From positions 1 through 51,385 of the forward strand of contig JABDIV010000051.1 in the NCBI GenBank assembly GCA_013003555.1: a stretch of 51,385 nt of DNA, written 5' to 3'. Below, piece after piece: positions 9,590 to 17,395 of the stretch (within the stretch, counting starts at the first letter, position 1; the number at the start of each line of letters is the position of its first letter). The notes beneath the pieces are model-generated. The model saw only the letters and a list, made by a program, of their open reading frames with translations. It was not told the origin of the DNA and did no database searches. The translations under genes and the position numbers were made by a program. The DNA is from Flavobacteriaceae bacterium. Its GTDB lineage: Bacteria; Bacteroidota; Bacteroidia; Flavobacteriales; Flavobacteriaceae.

Positions 9590-10996
9590 TTATTTAACTT
9601 TGGTTATTTGAGCCATTAATTCAGCTTCTGCGCAGAGCTTTCCATTGGCGTAGGCATAGCCTTGCATATGACAAATGCCACGTCTGATTGGTGTAATTAG
9701 GTCACAATTAAAAATTAGTGTGTCTCCTGGGACGACCTTTTGCTTAAACTTGACCTTATCGATTTTCATAAAGAAGGTAAGATAGTTTTCAGGATCGGGA
9801 ACTGTACTTAAAACCAATATACCACCTGTTTGAGCCATGGCTTCAACAATTAGCACACCGGGCATAACAGGAGCACCGGGGAAATGACCTTCAAAGAAGG
9901 GCTCATTCATCGTAACATTTTTGGTGCCTATAACATGCGATTTAGTCAGTTCAAATATTTTATCGATCAGTAGAAATGGTTGCCGATGCGGAAGCATATC
10001 CATAATCTGGTTGATATCCATCAACGGCGGTTTATTCAGATCGATTTGCGGGACTTTATTCCGCTTTTCAATCTTTATGATTTTGGACATTTTTCTGGCA
10101 AACTGTGTGTTGACGAAATGCCCCGGTTTATTTGCGATCACTTTTCCGCGAATGCGCATACCTATAAGGGCGAGATCTCCAAGAACATCTAACAACTTGT
10201 GTCTTGCCGCCTCATTCGGATAATGAAGGGTAAGGTTATCTAAAATACCATTTGGTTTAACGGCGATATTATCCTTTTTAAATGCTTTTTTAAGGCGCTT
10301 CATGGTATCGGGCGACAATTCTTTGTCAACATATACAATGGCGTTATTGAGGTCGCCACCTTTAATGAGTCCGTTTTCAAGGAGCATTTCCAACTCATGT
10401 AAAAAACTAAAGGTTCTTGAATTGGCTATTTCATTTTTAAAGTCAGAAATATGGGAAAGGGTTGCGTTTTGTGTTCCTAAAACCTTTGTTCCGAAATCAA
10501 CCATGGCAGTCACCTGGTATTCCTCAGAAGGAATTACGGTAATTTCACTACCGGATTCTTCATCGAAGTATGAAATCACGTCTTTCACTATAAATTCTTC
10601 GCGTTTCTCCTTCAGTTCAACTATGCCTGCTTTCTCGAGTGCTTCTATAAAGAACTTTGACGAGCCATCCATAATGGGCGGTTCCGAGGCATCGAGCTCA
10701 ATAATAACATTATCAATCTCTAATCCAACCAAAGCAGCCAGCACATGTTCACATGTTTGAATAATAACACCGTTTTTTTCGAGGCATGTTCCGCGTTGAG
10801 TACTCGTTACATAATTGACATCAGCTTCAATAATGGGTTCTCCCTCAAGATCTATTCTTTTAAAGGAATAGCCGTTAAAAGCTTCAGCTGGTTTAAAGTT
10901 AATTGTCACATTCTTTCCAGTATGCAATCCAACTCCATTTAAGGAAACCTCTTTAGCAATAGTAGTTTGATATGGGCCAGTACTAATCATTATCAC
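9590..10996 (-). CDS. lpxC-fabZ: Bifunctional UDP-3-O-acyl-GlcNAc deacetylase / 3-hydroxyacyl-ACP dehydratase
   Basis: 468 residues formed by two enzymes. LpxC (about 1-310) deacetylates the LpxA product, the committed step of lipid A synthesis; the zinc ligands are visible as H84 (TCEHVLAAL), H266 and D270 (ARHKLLD). FabZ (about 325-468) dehydrates 3-hydroxyacyl-ACP; its catalytic H371 ([12 protein letters not shown]) and E385 ([10 protein letters not shown]) are present. The fusion puts two enzymes that compete for the same hydroxyacyl-ACP pool on one chain and is a hallmark of Bacteroidota. It overlaps the upstream lpxD by 14 nt. The start MIMIS could alternatively be the second ATG two codons later. 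Confidence 0.96.
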   Translation of the reverse strand: MIMISTGPYQTTIAKEVSLNGVGLHTGKNVTINFKPAEAFNGYSFKRIDLEGEPIIEADVNYVTSTQRGTCLEKNGVIIQTCEHVLAALVGLEIDNVIIELDASEPPIMDGSSKFFIEALEKAGIVELKEKREEFIVKDVISYFDEESGSEITVIPSEEYQVTAMVDFGTKVLGTQNATLSHISDFKNEIANSRTFSFLHELEMLLENGLIKGGDLNNAIVYVDKELSPDTMKRLKKAFKKDNIAVKPNGILDNLTLHYPNEAARHKLLDVLGDLALIGMRIRGKVIANKPGHFVNTQFARKMSKIIKIEKRNKVPQIDLNKPPLMDINQIMDMLPHRQPFLLIDKIFELTKSHVIGTKNVTMNEPFFEGHFPGAPVMPGVLIVEAMAQTGGILVLSTVPDPENYLTFFMKIDKVKFKQKVVPGDTLIFNCDLITPIRRGICHMQGYAYANGKLCAEAELMAQITKVK

Positions 10997-12011
10997 CTAT
11001 TTTTTTCTCAATATCACTAATTCCTCTCACTATTCTGGGTAAATTCTTAAAGTATACATAGGATTTGTTGTAATCGCCATAAGGCAGTGCCGGAGAACCT
11101 TGAAGGACTTCATTATCTTTCACATTTCGAATTATTCCTGACTGAGCCTGAATACGAACATTATTTCCGATTGATATATGCCCGACGATTCCCACCTGGC
11201 CTCCTATTTGGCAGTTCTCACCGATTTTGGTTGAACCTGCGATGCCTGTTTGTGCGGCAATGACTGTATTTTTGCCAATTTCAACGTTATGCGCTATCTG
11301 AATTTGATTATCGAGTTTAACGCCGCGTTTGATCAAGGTCGAACCAAGGGTGGCACGATCAATTGTTGTTCCCGCACCGATATCGACATAATCTTCAATT
11401 ATAACATTGCCTGTTTGTGGTACTTTTGAATATTCACCTTTCTCATTAGGCGTAAATCCAAATCCGTCTGCTCCGATAATTGCACCAGAATTAATCACAC
11501 AGTCATTTCCTATTATACAATCGGAATAGACTTTTGCCCCAGAAAACAAAACTACATTATTTCCGAGATGAACATTATCACCGATATAGGAATTTGGATA
11601 AATCTTAACATTATTTCCTAATATCACATTTTCTCCGATATAGGAGAACGCACCGATATATACGTTGTCTCCGAGCGTAGCTGTTTCAGAAATGAAACAA
11701 GGTTCTTCAATGCCTGTTTTGTTTGATTTGATTTGATTGTAATATTCCAGTAATTTGGAAAACGATTTATAGGCATCTTCAACTTTAATCAAGGTAGTAT
11801 AGATATCACTATCCGGCAAAAAATCTCTATTAACGATAGTAATTGATGCCTTAGTGCTATAGATAAACGGTGTGTATTTAGGATTCGCCAAAAAAGTTAG
11901 CGTGCCGATCGTACCCTCCTCAATTTTCGCGAGTTTTGAAACTTCAACTTCAGGGTCCCCAACAATTTCACCATCTAATATTCCTGCAATTTGTGCTGCG
12001 GTAAATTTCAC
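10983..12011 (-). CDS. lpxD: UDP-3-O-(3-hydroxyacyl)glucosamine N-acyltransferase LpxD
   Basis: 342 residues, normal LpxD length. It adds the N-linked 3-hydroxyacyl chain in the third step of lipid A synthesis. The N-terminal uridine-binding domain (1-100, start [19 protein letters not shown]) is followed by the hexapeptide beta-helix (about 105-310) and a C-terminal helix. The catalytic histidine is in [12 protein letters not shown], and the GADGFGF block is as in canonical LpxD. It is the first gene of the lpx block and is probably the canonical enzyme, the other paralogue being shorter by about 30 residues. A -7 box 52 nt upstream suggests the operon promoter. Confidence 0.94.
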   Translation of the reverse strand: MKFTAAQIAGILDGEIVGDPEVEVSKLAKIEEGTIGTLTFLANPKYTPFIYSTKASITIVNRDFLPDSDIYTTLIKVEDAYKSFSKLLEYYNQIKSNKTGIEEPCFISETATLGDNVYIGAFSYIGENVILGNNVKIYPNSYIGDNVHLGNNVVLFSGAKVYSDCIIGNDCVINSGAIIGADGFGFTPNEKGEYSKVPQTGNVIIEDYVDIGAGTTIDRATLGSTLIKRGVKLDNQIQIAHNVEIGKNTVIAAQTGIAGSTKIGENCQIGGQVGIVGHISIGNNVRIQAQSGIIRNVKDNEVLQGSPALPYGDYNKSYVYFKNLPRIVRGISDIEKKIGDND

Positions 12012-12062
12012 AAAGAAATTTTTTTAAAACAGCCTTTTGATAAACAGCCATTTAATTTGACG

Positions 12063-12070
12063 CAAAAGTA
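12063..12070 (-). promoter_or_regulatory. Predicted -7 box (TACTTTTG) of the lpx operon
   Basis: The minus-strand sequence TACTTTTG fits TAnnTTTG. It lies 52 nt upstream of the lpxD start, in the 70-nt gap after the HD-domain gene. The -33 element would fall inside the HD gene end and was not recognised. Confidence 0.35.
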
Positions 12071-12081
12071 TAAAAAATGTC

Positions 12082-13323
12082 CTAAAGTTTAGGCTTTGGA
12101 AAGCAGATATAAAACTTGGTGACAGGTTTTGCCAGGACTTTTAAATGCAAATGATTGGAGGTATCAGTGATTTCAGAAATTTTCCCGTTTTCCATCAAAA
12201 TATTTATCGCTTCCTTTTTTTTATCATAGGCTTGATTACTAATTTCTCCGGTAAACACGAAATATCTGGCTTCTTCATCTGTTAACTGATACTCATTTTT
12301 TACTTGCTCAATGTATTTTTGAAGACGCTCACCTTTAATTTTCTTATTTTTAATTTTAATTTTTAAAAGATCCCTATTAATGATCATCCTGCTTAATTCT
12401 TTTAAAACAAAATCATCCTGATTTTGCCAATCTTTTAAAGCGCTTATAATGTCATAATCATCAAGTTGGGCATAAATATTTAACGTACTCTCGTCGAAAT
12501 CGTTTTGTGAAATATTATTTTTAAGAAAAAATTGAAGTGCCTTACTTCCACTGAGATATGTGCCCCCTTGCACTAATGATTTCGCACGTTGCAGTGCGCG
12601 AATCATCAATTGTTCTGCCACAAGGCTGGTTTTATGGAGGTATATCTGCCAATACATTAAGCGCCTGGCTGTTAAGAATTTTTCAATTGAATAAACACCT
12701 TTTTCTTCAATTACCAATTGATCATCAACAACGTGCATCATTGAAATTAATCGCTCACTATTGACATTACCTTCAGGCACCCCGGTATAAAAACTATCTC
12801 GTTTGAGGTAATCGGCCCGATCCATATCCAATTGTCCAGATACCATCTGATGCAGAAACTTACGATGGTAATCGCCTTTAAAAATAGCGATTGCCAGGTC
12901 TAACTCATGATTCATTTCTTCGTTAATATGTTTCATAAAGATCAAAGAAATATCTTCATGATTCAATCCGCTAACGATACTATGCTCCATGGCATGGCTA
13001 AAAGGTCCGTGTCCGATATCGTGCAATAATATAGCGGCATAAAGCGCTTTTTCTTCTTCATTGCTGATATCCACATTTTTGTATCGCAAAACTCTTACAG
13101 CCCGCTGCATGAGATACATGCTGCCCAGTGCGTGATGAAACCTTGTATGATGAGCGCCGGGAAAGACTAAATACGATAATCCCATTTGAGAAATTCGTCT
13201 TAATCTTTGAAAAAATCGATGTTCAATCAGTAAAAAAATTAAAGGATCGGGAATAGTAATAAATCCGTAAATTGGATCGTTAAATAGTGTGAGTTTGCGA
13301 GCCGGATTCAAATTGAAAATCAA
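12082..13323 (-). CDS. HD-domain phosphohydrolase (dGTPase-like superfamily)
   Basis: 413 residues. An HD metal-dependent phosphohydrolase domain is clear: TRFHHALGSMYLM (H64), then LLHDIGHGPFSH (H101, D102) and DMDRADYLKRD supplying the last metal ligand. Relatives of this type hydrolyse nucleotides or nucleotide signals; the substrate here cannot be told from sequence. The reading frame begins directly after an in-frame TAA with a TTG codon (13321-13323); no ATG exists before Met47, which is too far into the conserved region. A second TTG at codon 5 is an alternative. The gene is divergent from porX with only 23 nt between them, and it precedes the lpx operon by 70 nt. Confidence 0.85.
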   Translation of the reverse strand: MIFNLNPARKLTLFNDPIYGFITIPDPLIFLLIEHRFFQRLRRISQMGLSYLVFPGAHHTRFHHALGSMYLMQRAVRVLRYKNVDISNEEEKALYAAILLHDIGHGPFSHAMEHSIVSGLNHEDISLIFMKHINEEMNHELDLAIAIFKGDYHRKFLHQMVSGQLDMDRADYLKRDSFYTGVPEGNVNSERLISMMHVVDDQLVIEEKGVYSIEKFLTARRLMYWQIYLHKTSLVAEQLMIRALQRAKSLVQGGTYLSGSKALQFFLKNNISQNDFDESTLNIYAQLDDYDIISALKDWQNQDDFVLKELSRMIINRDLLKIKIKNKKIKGERLQKYIEQVKNEYQLTDEEARYFVFTGEISNQAYDKKKEAINILMENGKISEITDTSNHLHLKVLAKPVTKFYICFPKPKL

Positions 13324-13333
13324 TTAATATATA

Positions 13334-13341
13334 CAAATATA
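13334..13341 (-). promoter_or_regulatory. Possible -7 box (TATATTTG) of the HD gene
   Basis: TATATTTG on the minus strand fits TAnnTTTG and starts only 11 nt upstream of the TTG start. If used, the transcript would have almost no leader. The region is very AT-rich, so chance matches are likely. Confidence 0.25.
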
Positions 13342-13346
13342 ACTAT

Positions 13347-14900
13347 ATGAATGAGATAAACATTCTTTGGGTGGATGATGAAATCGATCTATTGAAACCA
13401 CATATCCTTTTTTTAGAACAGAAGCAATATAACGTAACAACTTGTCAAAGTGGCACAGAAGCCATCGAAATCATTGAGGATCAAAATTTTGACATTGTAT
13501 TTCTTGATGAAAACATGCCAGGATTGACCGGACTGGAAACACTTTCTGAAATTAAAGAAAAAAAGGCAAACCTCCCTGTGGTCATGATTACGAAGAGCGA
13601 AGAAGAATATATAATGGAGGAAGCCATCGGTAGTAAAATTGCTGATTATTTGATTAAACCTGTAAATCCAAACCAGATATTACTCAGTTTAAAAAAGAAT
13701 TTAGATCACTCGAGACTAGTAACCGAGAAAACGACTTCAAACTACCAGCAGGAGTTTCGTAAGATCGCCATGAATTTATCGATGGTTAATGACTATGAAG
13801 AATGGATTGATTTGTATCAGAAACTTATCTATTGGGAGATTGAATTAGAAAATATCGATGATCATGCGATGACTGAAATACTGGAATCTCAAAAAAGCGA
13901 GGCAAATCATCAGTTCGCTAAATTTATTGATAAAAATTATACCCATTGGTTTGGAGCCAATGCAGATGCTCCGGTGATGTCCCATCAATTATTTAAGAAA
14001 TATGTGGTCCCCGAATTAAGTAAGGATCAACCAACACTTTTTATTGTTATAGACAATTTGAGATATGATCAATGGCGTGCGATTGAACCTGTAGTGGGCA
14101 ATTATTATAAAAAGGAAATTGAAAAGCCCTATTATTCAATATTGCCAACGGCTACTCAATATTCCCGAAATGCTATTTTTTCGGGACTATTACCATCAGA
14201 AATGGCAAAGCAACATCCGGACTTATGGAAAAATGACATTGATGAAGGTGGTAAGAATATGTTTGAAAATGAATTTTTAATTGCGCAGTTAAAACGACTT
14301 AATTTAGATCATTATAAGACAGAATACACCAAAATCTCTAATTTGAGAAGTGGGAGGAAATTTGTTGACAATTTCAGGTCACGAAAATCCAATGATCTTA
14401 CGGTTGTTGTATACAATTTTGTGGATATGTTATCACATTCTAAAACTGAAATGGAAGTTGTCAAGGAATTGGCTTCTAATGACAAGGCATATCGCAGTTT
14501 AACTGTTAGTTGGTTTAAGAATTCTCCTCTCCTGGAAATAATCCAACAGGCCCATGAACTTGGTTTTAAACTAATCATTACAACAGATCATGGTACGATA
14601 AATGTAAAACACCCTTCAAAAGTAATCGGTGACCGTGATACAAGTTTAAATCTCCGTTACAAAACCGGACGCAGTCTGACATATGATGAAAAAGATGTTT
14701 TATCTGCCGAGGATCCATCTCAAATCGGATTGCCATCGATTACGATGAGTAGCTCGTTTATTTTTGCTAAGGATGATCTTTTCTTTGCTTATCCGAATAA
14801 TTACAACCATTATGTGAGTTATTATCGCAATACGTATCAGCATGGCGGGATAAGTCTAGAGGAAGTGATTATACCATTCGCCGTTCTTTCACCGCGATAA
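13347..14900 (+). CDS. porX: PorX, response regulator with PglZ/alkaline-phosphatase-like effector domain
   Basis: 517 residues. The N-terminal receiver domain (1-122) has the acidic pair D10/D11, phospho-acceptor D54 (IVFLDENMPG), and the conserved T and K (ITKSEE; LIKPVNP). The rest is a PglZ-type domain of the alkaline phosphatase superfamily, with LFIVIDNLRYDQW and the metal-site TTDHG near 415. This architecture is that of PorX, the regulator controlling type IX secretion genes in Porphyromonas and Flavobacterium; work on that family shows phosphodiesterase activity on oligonucleotides. The sensor PorY is not nearby. It is divergent from the HD hydrolase and upstream of tsaE, a common flavobacterial neighbourhood. 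No DNA-binding domain is seen. Confidence 0.93.
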   Translation: MNEINILWVDDEIDLLKPHILFLEQKQYNVTTCQSGTEAIEIIEDQNFDIVFLDENMPGLTGLETLSEIKEKKANLPVVMITKSEEEYIMEEAIGSKIADYLIKPVNPNQILLSLKKNLDHSRLVTEKTTSNYQQEFRKIAMNLSMVNDYEEWIDLYQKLIYWEIELENIDDHAMTEILESQKSEANHQFAKFIDKNYTHWFGANADAPVMSHQLFKKYVVPELSKDQPTLFIVIDNLRYDQWRAIEPVVGNYYKKEIEKPYYSILPTATQYSRNAIFSGLLPSEMAKQHPDLWKNDIDEGGKNMFENEFLIAQLKRLNLDHYKTEYTKISNLRSGRKFVDNFRSRKSNDLTVVVYNFVDMLSHSKTEMEVVKELASNDKAYRSLTVSWFKNSPLLEIIQQAHELGFKLIITTDHGTINVKHPSKVIGDRDTSLNLRYKTGRSLTYDEKDVLSAEDPSQIGLPSITMSSSFIFAKDDLFFAYPNNYNHYVSYYRNTYQHGGISLEEVIIPFAVLSPR

Positions 14901-14908
14901 ATATCCAC

Positions 14909-14941
14909 AAAATGCATATTTCATCGATAAAATGCATATTT
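14909..14941 (+). repeat. Two direct 13-bp repeats (AAAATGCATATTT) between porX and tsaE
   Basis: Identical copies occupy 14909-14921 and 14929-14941, a 20-bp period. Each contains the palindrome ATGCAT. They lie just past the porX stop and about 45 nt upstream of the tsaE start, on one face of the helix, so they could be an operator for tsaE. No known regulator is recognised. Confidence 0.5.
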
Positions 14942-14986
14942 TTATTGGATAATACGTACTTTATTCATATTATTGCATTATAGTTC

Positions 14987-15415
14987 ATGGATTTCAGCAT
15001 TGAATTTGATTTAAAAGACCTTGAGGATTTATCCTCTTCGTTATTTAATATTATTAATAGCAAGGTGATTTTATTCTATGGTGAAATGGGAATCGGTAAA
15101 ACGACTTTGATAAAGTCATTGGTCCAAATTTTGGGTGGAATTGATGAAGTTACTAGTCCGACGTTTTCTCTAGTCAATGAATACCGGGTCACGGATGATC
15201 TGGTTTATCATTTTGACTTTTACCGAATAGAAGACGCCATTGAAGCGTTAGATTTAGGGTTCGAGGACTATTTAAAAAGCGGGCATTGGGTATTTATCGA
15301 ATGGCCGGATAAAATTGACGATTTATTGCCTTCCGAGGCGGTTAAAATAACTATAAAACAGGGTAAAAAATGCTCCAGAGCCCTCGATTTGGAGCTTGTG
15401 AATGATAATAATTAA
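14987..15415 (+). CDS. tsaE: tRNA threonylcarbamoyladenosine biosynthesis ATPase TsaE
   Basis: 142 residues, usual length. TsaE works with TsaD and TsaB to form the t6A modification at position 37 of ANN-decoding tRNAs. The P-loop GEMGIGKTT is at residues 33-41, followed by the family motifs TSPTFSLVNEY, HFDFYRIE and FIEWPDK. Start ATG at 14987 gives the usual short N-terminus. In many flavobacteria this gene is followed by alanine dehydrogenase; here the next items are a very small secreted peptide gene and a membrane protein. Two 13-bp repeats lie upstream. Confidence 0.95.
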   Translation: MDFSIEFDLKDLEDLSSSLFNIINSKVILFYGEMGIGKTTLIKSLVQILGGIDEVTSPTFSLVNEYRVTDDLVYHFDFYRIEDAIEALDLGFEDYLKSGHWVFIEWPDKIDDLLPSEAVKITIKQGKKCSRALDLELVNDNN

Positions 15416-15555
15416 AAAAGTTTAAATATTTTTTAAAAAAACAAGTAAACGACGCACAAGCAAGAATCGCAAAAGTACGGTAAAACCGTAGTGTTCAAGA
15501 GATTTACAGTATTTGATTTAACATTTCATTAACAGAAAAATGACGGTTCTAAACC

Positions 15556-15563
15556 TAAATTTG
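15556..15563 (+). promoter_or_regulatory. Predicted -7 box (TAAATTTG) for the small peptide and membrane protein genes
   Basis: TAAATTTG fits TAnnTTTG and ends 33 nt upstream of the ATG at 15597. It supports transcription starting ahead of the small ORF rather than inside it. The spacer also carries a TACGGT/ACCGTA hairpin at about 15475-15490. Confidence 0.4.
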
Positions 15564-15596
15564 AGGTGTTAATTAATTAATTAAATCCCTTGAATT

Positions 15597-15740
15597 ATGA
15601 AGACTAAAAAGTTTTTACTTGCAGTTGCCATTTTTGGCGGTGTTTTGTTTACAGCGCAAGCGACAAACATCATCGATTTAAATGAGCAAACTTCAACAAA
15701 CATCGAAAAGAGTAAAATCAAACCAGGATCCAACGGATAA
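15597..15740 (+). CDS. Small predicted secreted peptide, 47 residues
   Basis: A short ORF not overlapping tsaE. It begins MKTKKFLLAVAIFGG and shows a textbook signal peptide with a cleavage site after AQA (about residue 22), leaving a mature peptide of about 25 residues that ends KSKIKPGSNG. A -7 box lies 33 nt upstream of its ATG. Its last 59 nt overlap the start of the next gene in a different frame. I do not recognise a family with certainty; the signal peptide, the upstream box and the ATG context make it more likely real than chance. Its role is unknown. Confidence 0.6.
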   Translation: MKTKKFLLAVAIFGGVLFTAQATNIIDLNEQTSTNIEKSKIKPGSNG

Positions 15741-16224
15741 AAAAGGTTTGATAATTGGTAGTATTGTAGCGACTATAATTGCTGCAACTCCATACTTATT
15801 TTACACTTACAGAAGTGTTCCAGATGTGAAAGTTTGGGACACTTTTTTATTTACGATCGAGAGCACCTATTATGGGGATGCTAATACGTTGGCATGGGCA
15901 ATAATGGTTAAAATAATTCCATTATTATTACTATTATTATGGTTTTTTACTTGCCGTCATTGGTGGTATCATGCTTTATTGGTTCCGATTGCAATGTATT
16001 GTTGGCAATTATTCGGGGTAATTAATGATGAGTCTGAATATCTTGATGAATTGGGATTAGTTTATTTACTACCCGTTATGGCAATTGTAATCCCCTCAAT
16101 TTATCTAATACGGGCTCAAATGTTTAATAAAATAAATACTGCTGATAAAAGTATGGAAGAGCTGGAAGAAGAATTCAAAATCAAACCAAAATCCTTTTTG
16201 GATAAACTTGGTGATTATTTTTAA
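15682..16224 (+). CDS. Four-helix membrane protein, function unknown
   Basis: 180 residues. A charged cytoplasmic N-terminus (MSKLQQTSKRVKSNQDPTDKKG) leads into hydrophobic segments at about 23-43, 72-96, 98-114 and 124-146; the block CRHWWYHALLVPIAMY contains an unusual aromatic and histidine cluster. The C-terminal 35 residues are charged and soluble. No enzyme motif is recognised. The start at 15682 is the only ATG before the first membrane segment and lies within the upstream small peptide gene, 59 nt overlapped in another frame. It converges on a lipoprotein gene with only 8 nt between stop codons. Confidence 0.75.
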   Translation: MSKLQQTSKRVKSNQDPTDKKGLIIGSIVATIIAATPYLFYTYRSVPDVKVWDTFLFTIESTYYGDANTLAWAIMVKIIPLLLLLLWFFTCRHWWYHALLVPIAMYCWQLFGVINDESEYLDELGLVYLLPVMAIVIPSIYLIRAQMFNKINTADKSMEELEEEFKIKPKSFLDKLGDYF

Positions 16225-16232
16225 ATTAATTT

Positions 16233-16895
16233 TTATAGGTCAACTTCGGTTATCATCAAAAATGCTCCTGTAAATTGATCTAAGACGATTTTAAAGTGTT
16301 TGAAATCGGAGTATTTAATTCCAACCTGGTTTATATAAAATCGCTGATTAATTCTTCCATTTAGGTCAAAAGCCACAACCCCATTAATTATTTTCCATTC
16401 AAAGGATATATGTTGCCAGTACATACCCCATAGTGTGTCGCTTAGATATGCATAAGCAGATTGCACAAAATAATCCTGGTTAATGGTATCGTTATTTAAC
16501 TTCTGTTTAATTATTATACGAATCTCAGATTGGCCTTTTAACTTGACCTGTAATCGCGATTCCACCAAGTCGCTTTCATGAATTATTACTTCAGTCAATG
16601 CCTGAGATAGATCGATTTGCCTGAATTCATAAAATTCATGAACCGAATGGAATTGCAGGTCCGTCGAATCAGGAAACCCAATAAAACATTGAAAACTATC
16701 CTGCTGTCCGCTCAATAACACCATTTCTTCATATGCGTTAATTCCTAGAACGTCACATTGTGACGTCATATCTTGATATGATCGAATTATGGATTTTAAA
16801 TCGTAGTCTGAATTGACCGAACAAGAAATCAACAATAATACTATTAAAATTATTAGGACTCCCTTGCTTTTGAAAGATAAGTATTGTTTAAACAT
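16233..16895 (-). CDS. Predicted lipoprotein, function unknown
   Basis: 220 residues. A hydrophobic N-terminus (GVLIILIVLLLISC) ends in a lipobox with Cys at about residue 25, so envelope anchoring is expected. The remainder is soluble, beta-rich by composition, and matches no family I know. It is clearly more AT-rich than its neighbours. The start codon is directly preceded by two near-identical palindromes (16898-16935), which suggests specific regulation. It ends 8 nt from the convergent membrane protein gene. Confidence 0.6.
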   Translation of the reverse strand: MFKQYLSFKSKGVLIILIVLLLISCSVNSDYDLKSIIRSYQDMTSQCDVLGINAYEEMVLLSGQQDSFQCFIGFPDSTDLQFHSVHEFYEFRQIDLSQALTEVIIHESDLVESRLQVKLKGQSEIRIIIKQKLNNDTINQDYFVQSAYAYLSDTLWGMYWQHISFEWKIINGVVAFDLNGRINQRFYINQVGIKYSDFKHFKIVLDQFTGAFLMITEVDL

Positions 16896-16897
16896 AA

Positions 16898-16935
16898 ATA
16901 GAATATATTCTATAAATATATAGATTATATTCTAT
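16898..16935. promoter_or_regulatory. Twin near-palindromes (ATAGAATATATTCTAT) upstream of the lipoprotein gene
   Basis: ATAGAATATATTCTAT at 16898-16913 and ATAGATTATATTCTAT at 16920-16935 differ at one position and are 22 bp apart, about two helical turns. Together their outer parts form a 14-bp perfect inverted repeat (16894-16907 with 16926-16939). They sit immediately upstream of the ATG of the lipoprotein gene. This looks like a tandem operator or a leader hairpin, although the AT richness lowers the weight of the match. Confidence 0.5.
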
Positions 16936-16997
16936 TTATACAAACTATAAAAACCAAATAATAAATCTTAAAGGTCTTTATTCTTTTATTAAATATT

Positions 16998-17378
16998 CTA
17001 TAGCCATTTTGAGAAGAAATCCATCATTTCTTCTTTCAATTCATAATGCATTCTGATATATTGGCGCATATCATCTTTTAATTTGCCTTGCTCATTTTGC
17101 AAGCGGCCGTCAATGCTTTCTGTTAAATCAGCGTATGCAATATTTTGCATTTTTTTCTTACACCGATGCATTAATTTGGAAATCTCATTTCTTTCTATCA
17201 TTATTCGATTCTGAAATCGCTCTAATGGTTTTGTGGCACGTTTATCATATTCCCGTCCCGCTATCTCTTCCAATTTTTCTTGAAAGGTATCCATCTCATT
17301 AAAATGAAAGCGCAATTCTCGCTTCCAAGTTTCCAAATTAAACCTAAGATCGCTTAAGTATGATACTTTCGTCTGCAT
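16998..17378 (-). CDS. Small coiled-coil protein next to the EF-G-like GTPase, function unknown
   Basis: 126 residues, almost wholly helical and highly charged, with heptad-like patterns (for example LETWKRELRFHFNEMDTF and LKDDMRQYIRMHYELKEEMMDFF). No signal peptide, membrane segment or catalytic motif is seen. It begins 17 nt after the end of the EF-G-like gene and is very likely cotranscribed with it, so a partner or ribosome/stress-related role is possible but not shown. No family was recognised. Confidence 0.7.
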   Translation of the reverse strand: MQTKVSYLSDLRFNLETWKRELRFHFNEMDTFQEKLEEIAGREYDKRATKPLERFQNRIMIERNEISKLMHRCKKKMQNIAYADLTESIDGRLQNEQGKLKDDMRQYIRMHYELKEEMMDFFSKWL

Positions 17379-17395
17379 AATATTGAATGTTTATA

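Noticed and set aside
10302..10760. 152-codon plus-strand ORF opposite lpxC-fabZ
   Set aside because: It is antisense to a fully conserved enzyme, has no recognisable domain and its composition mirrors the codons of the real gene.
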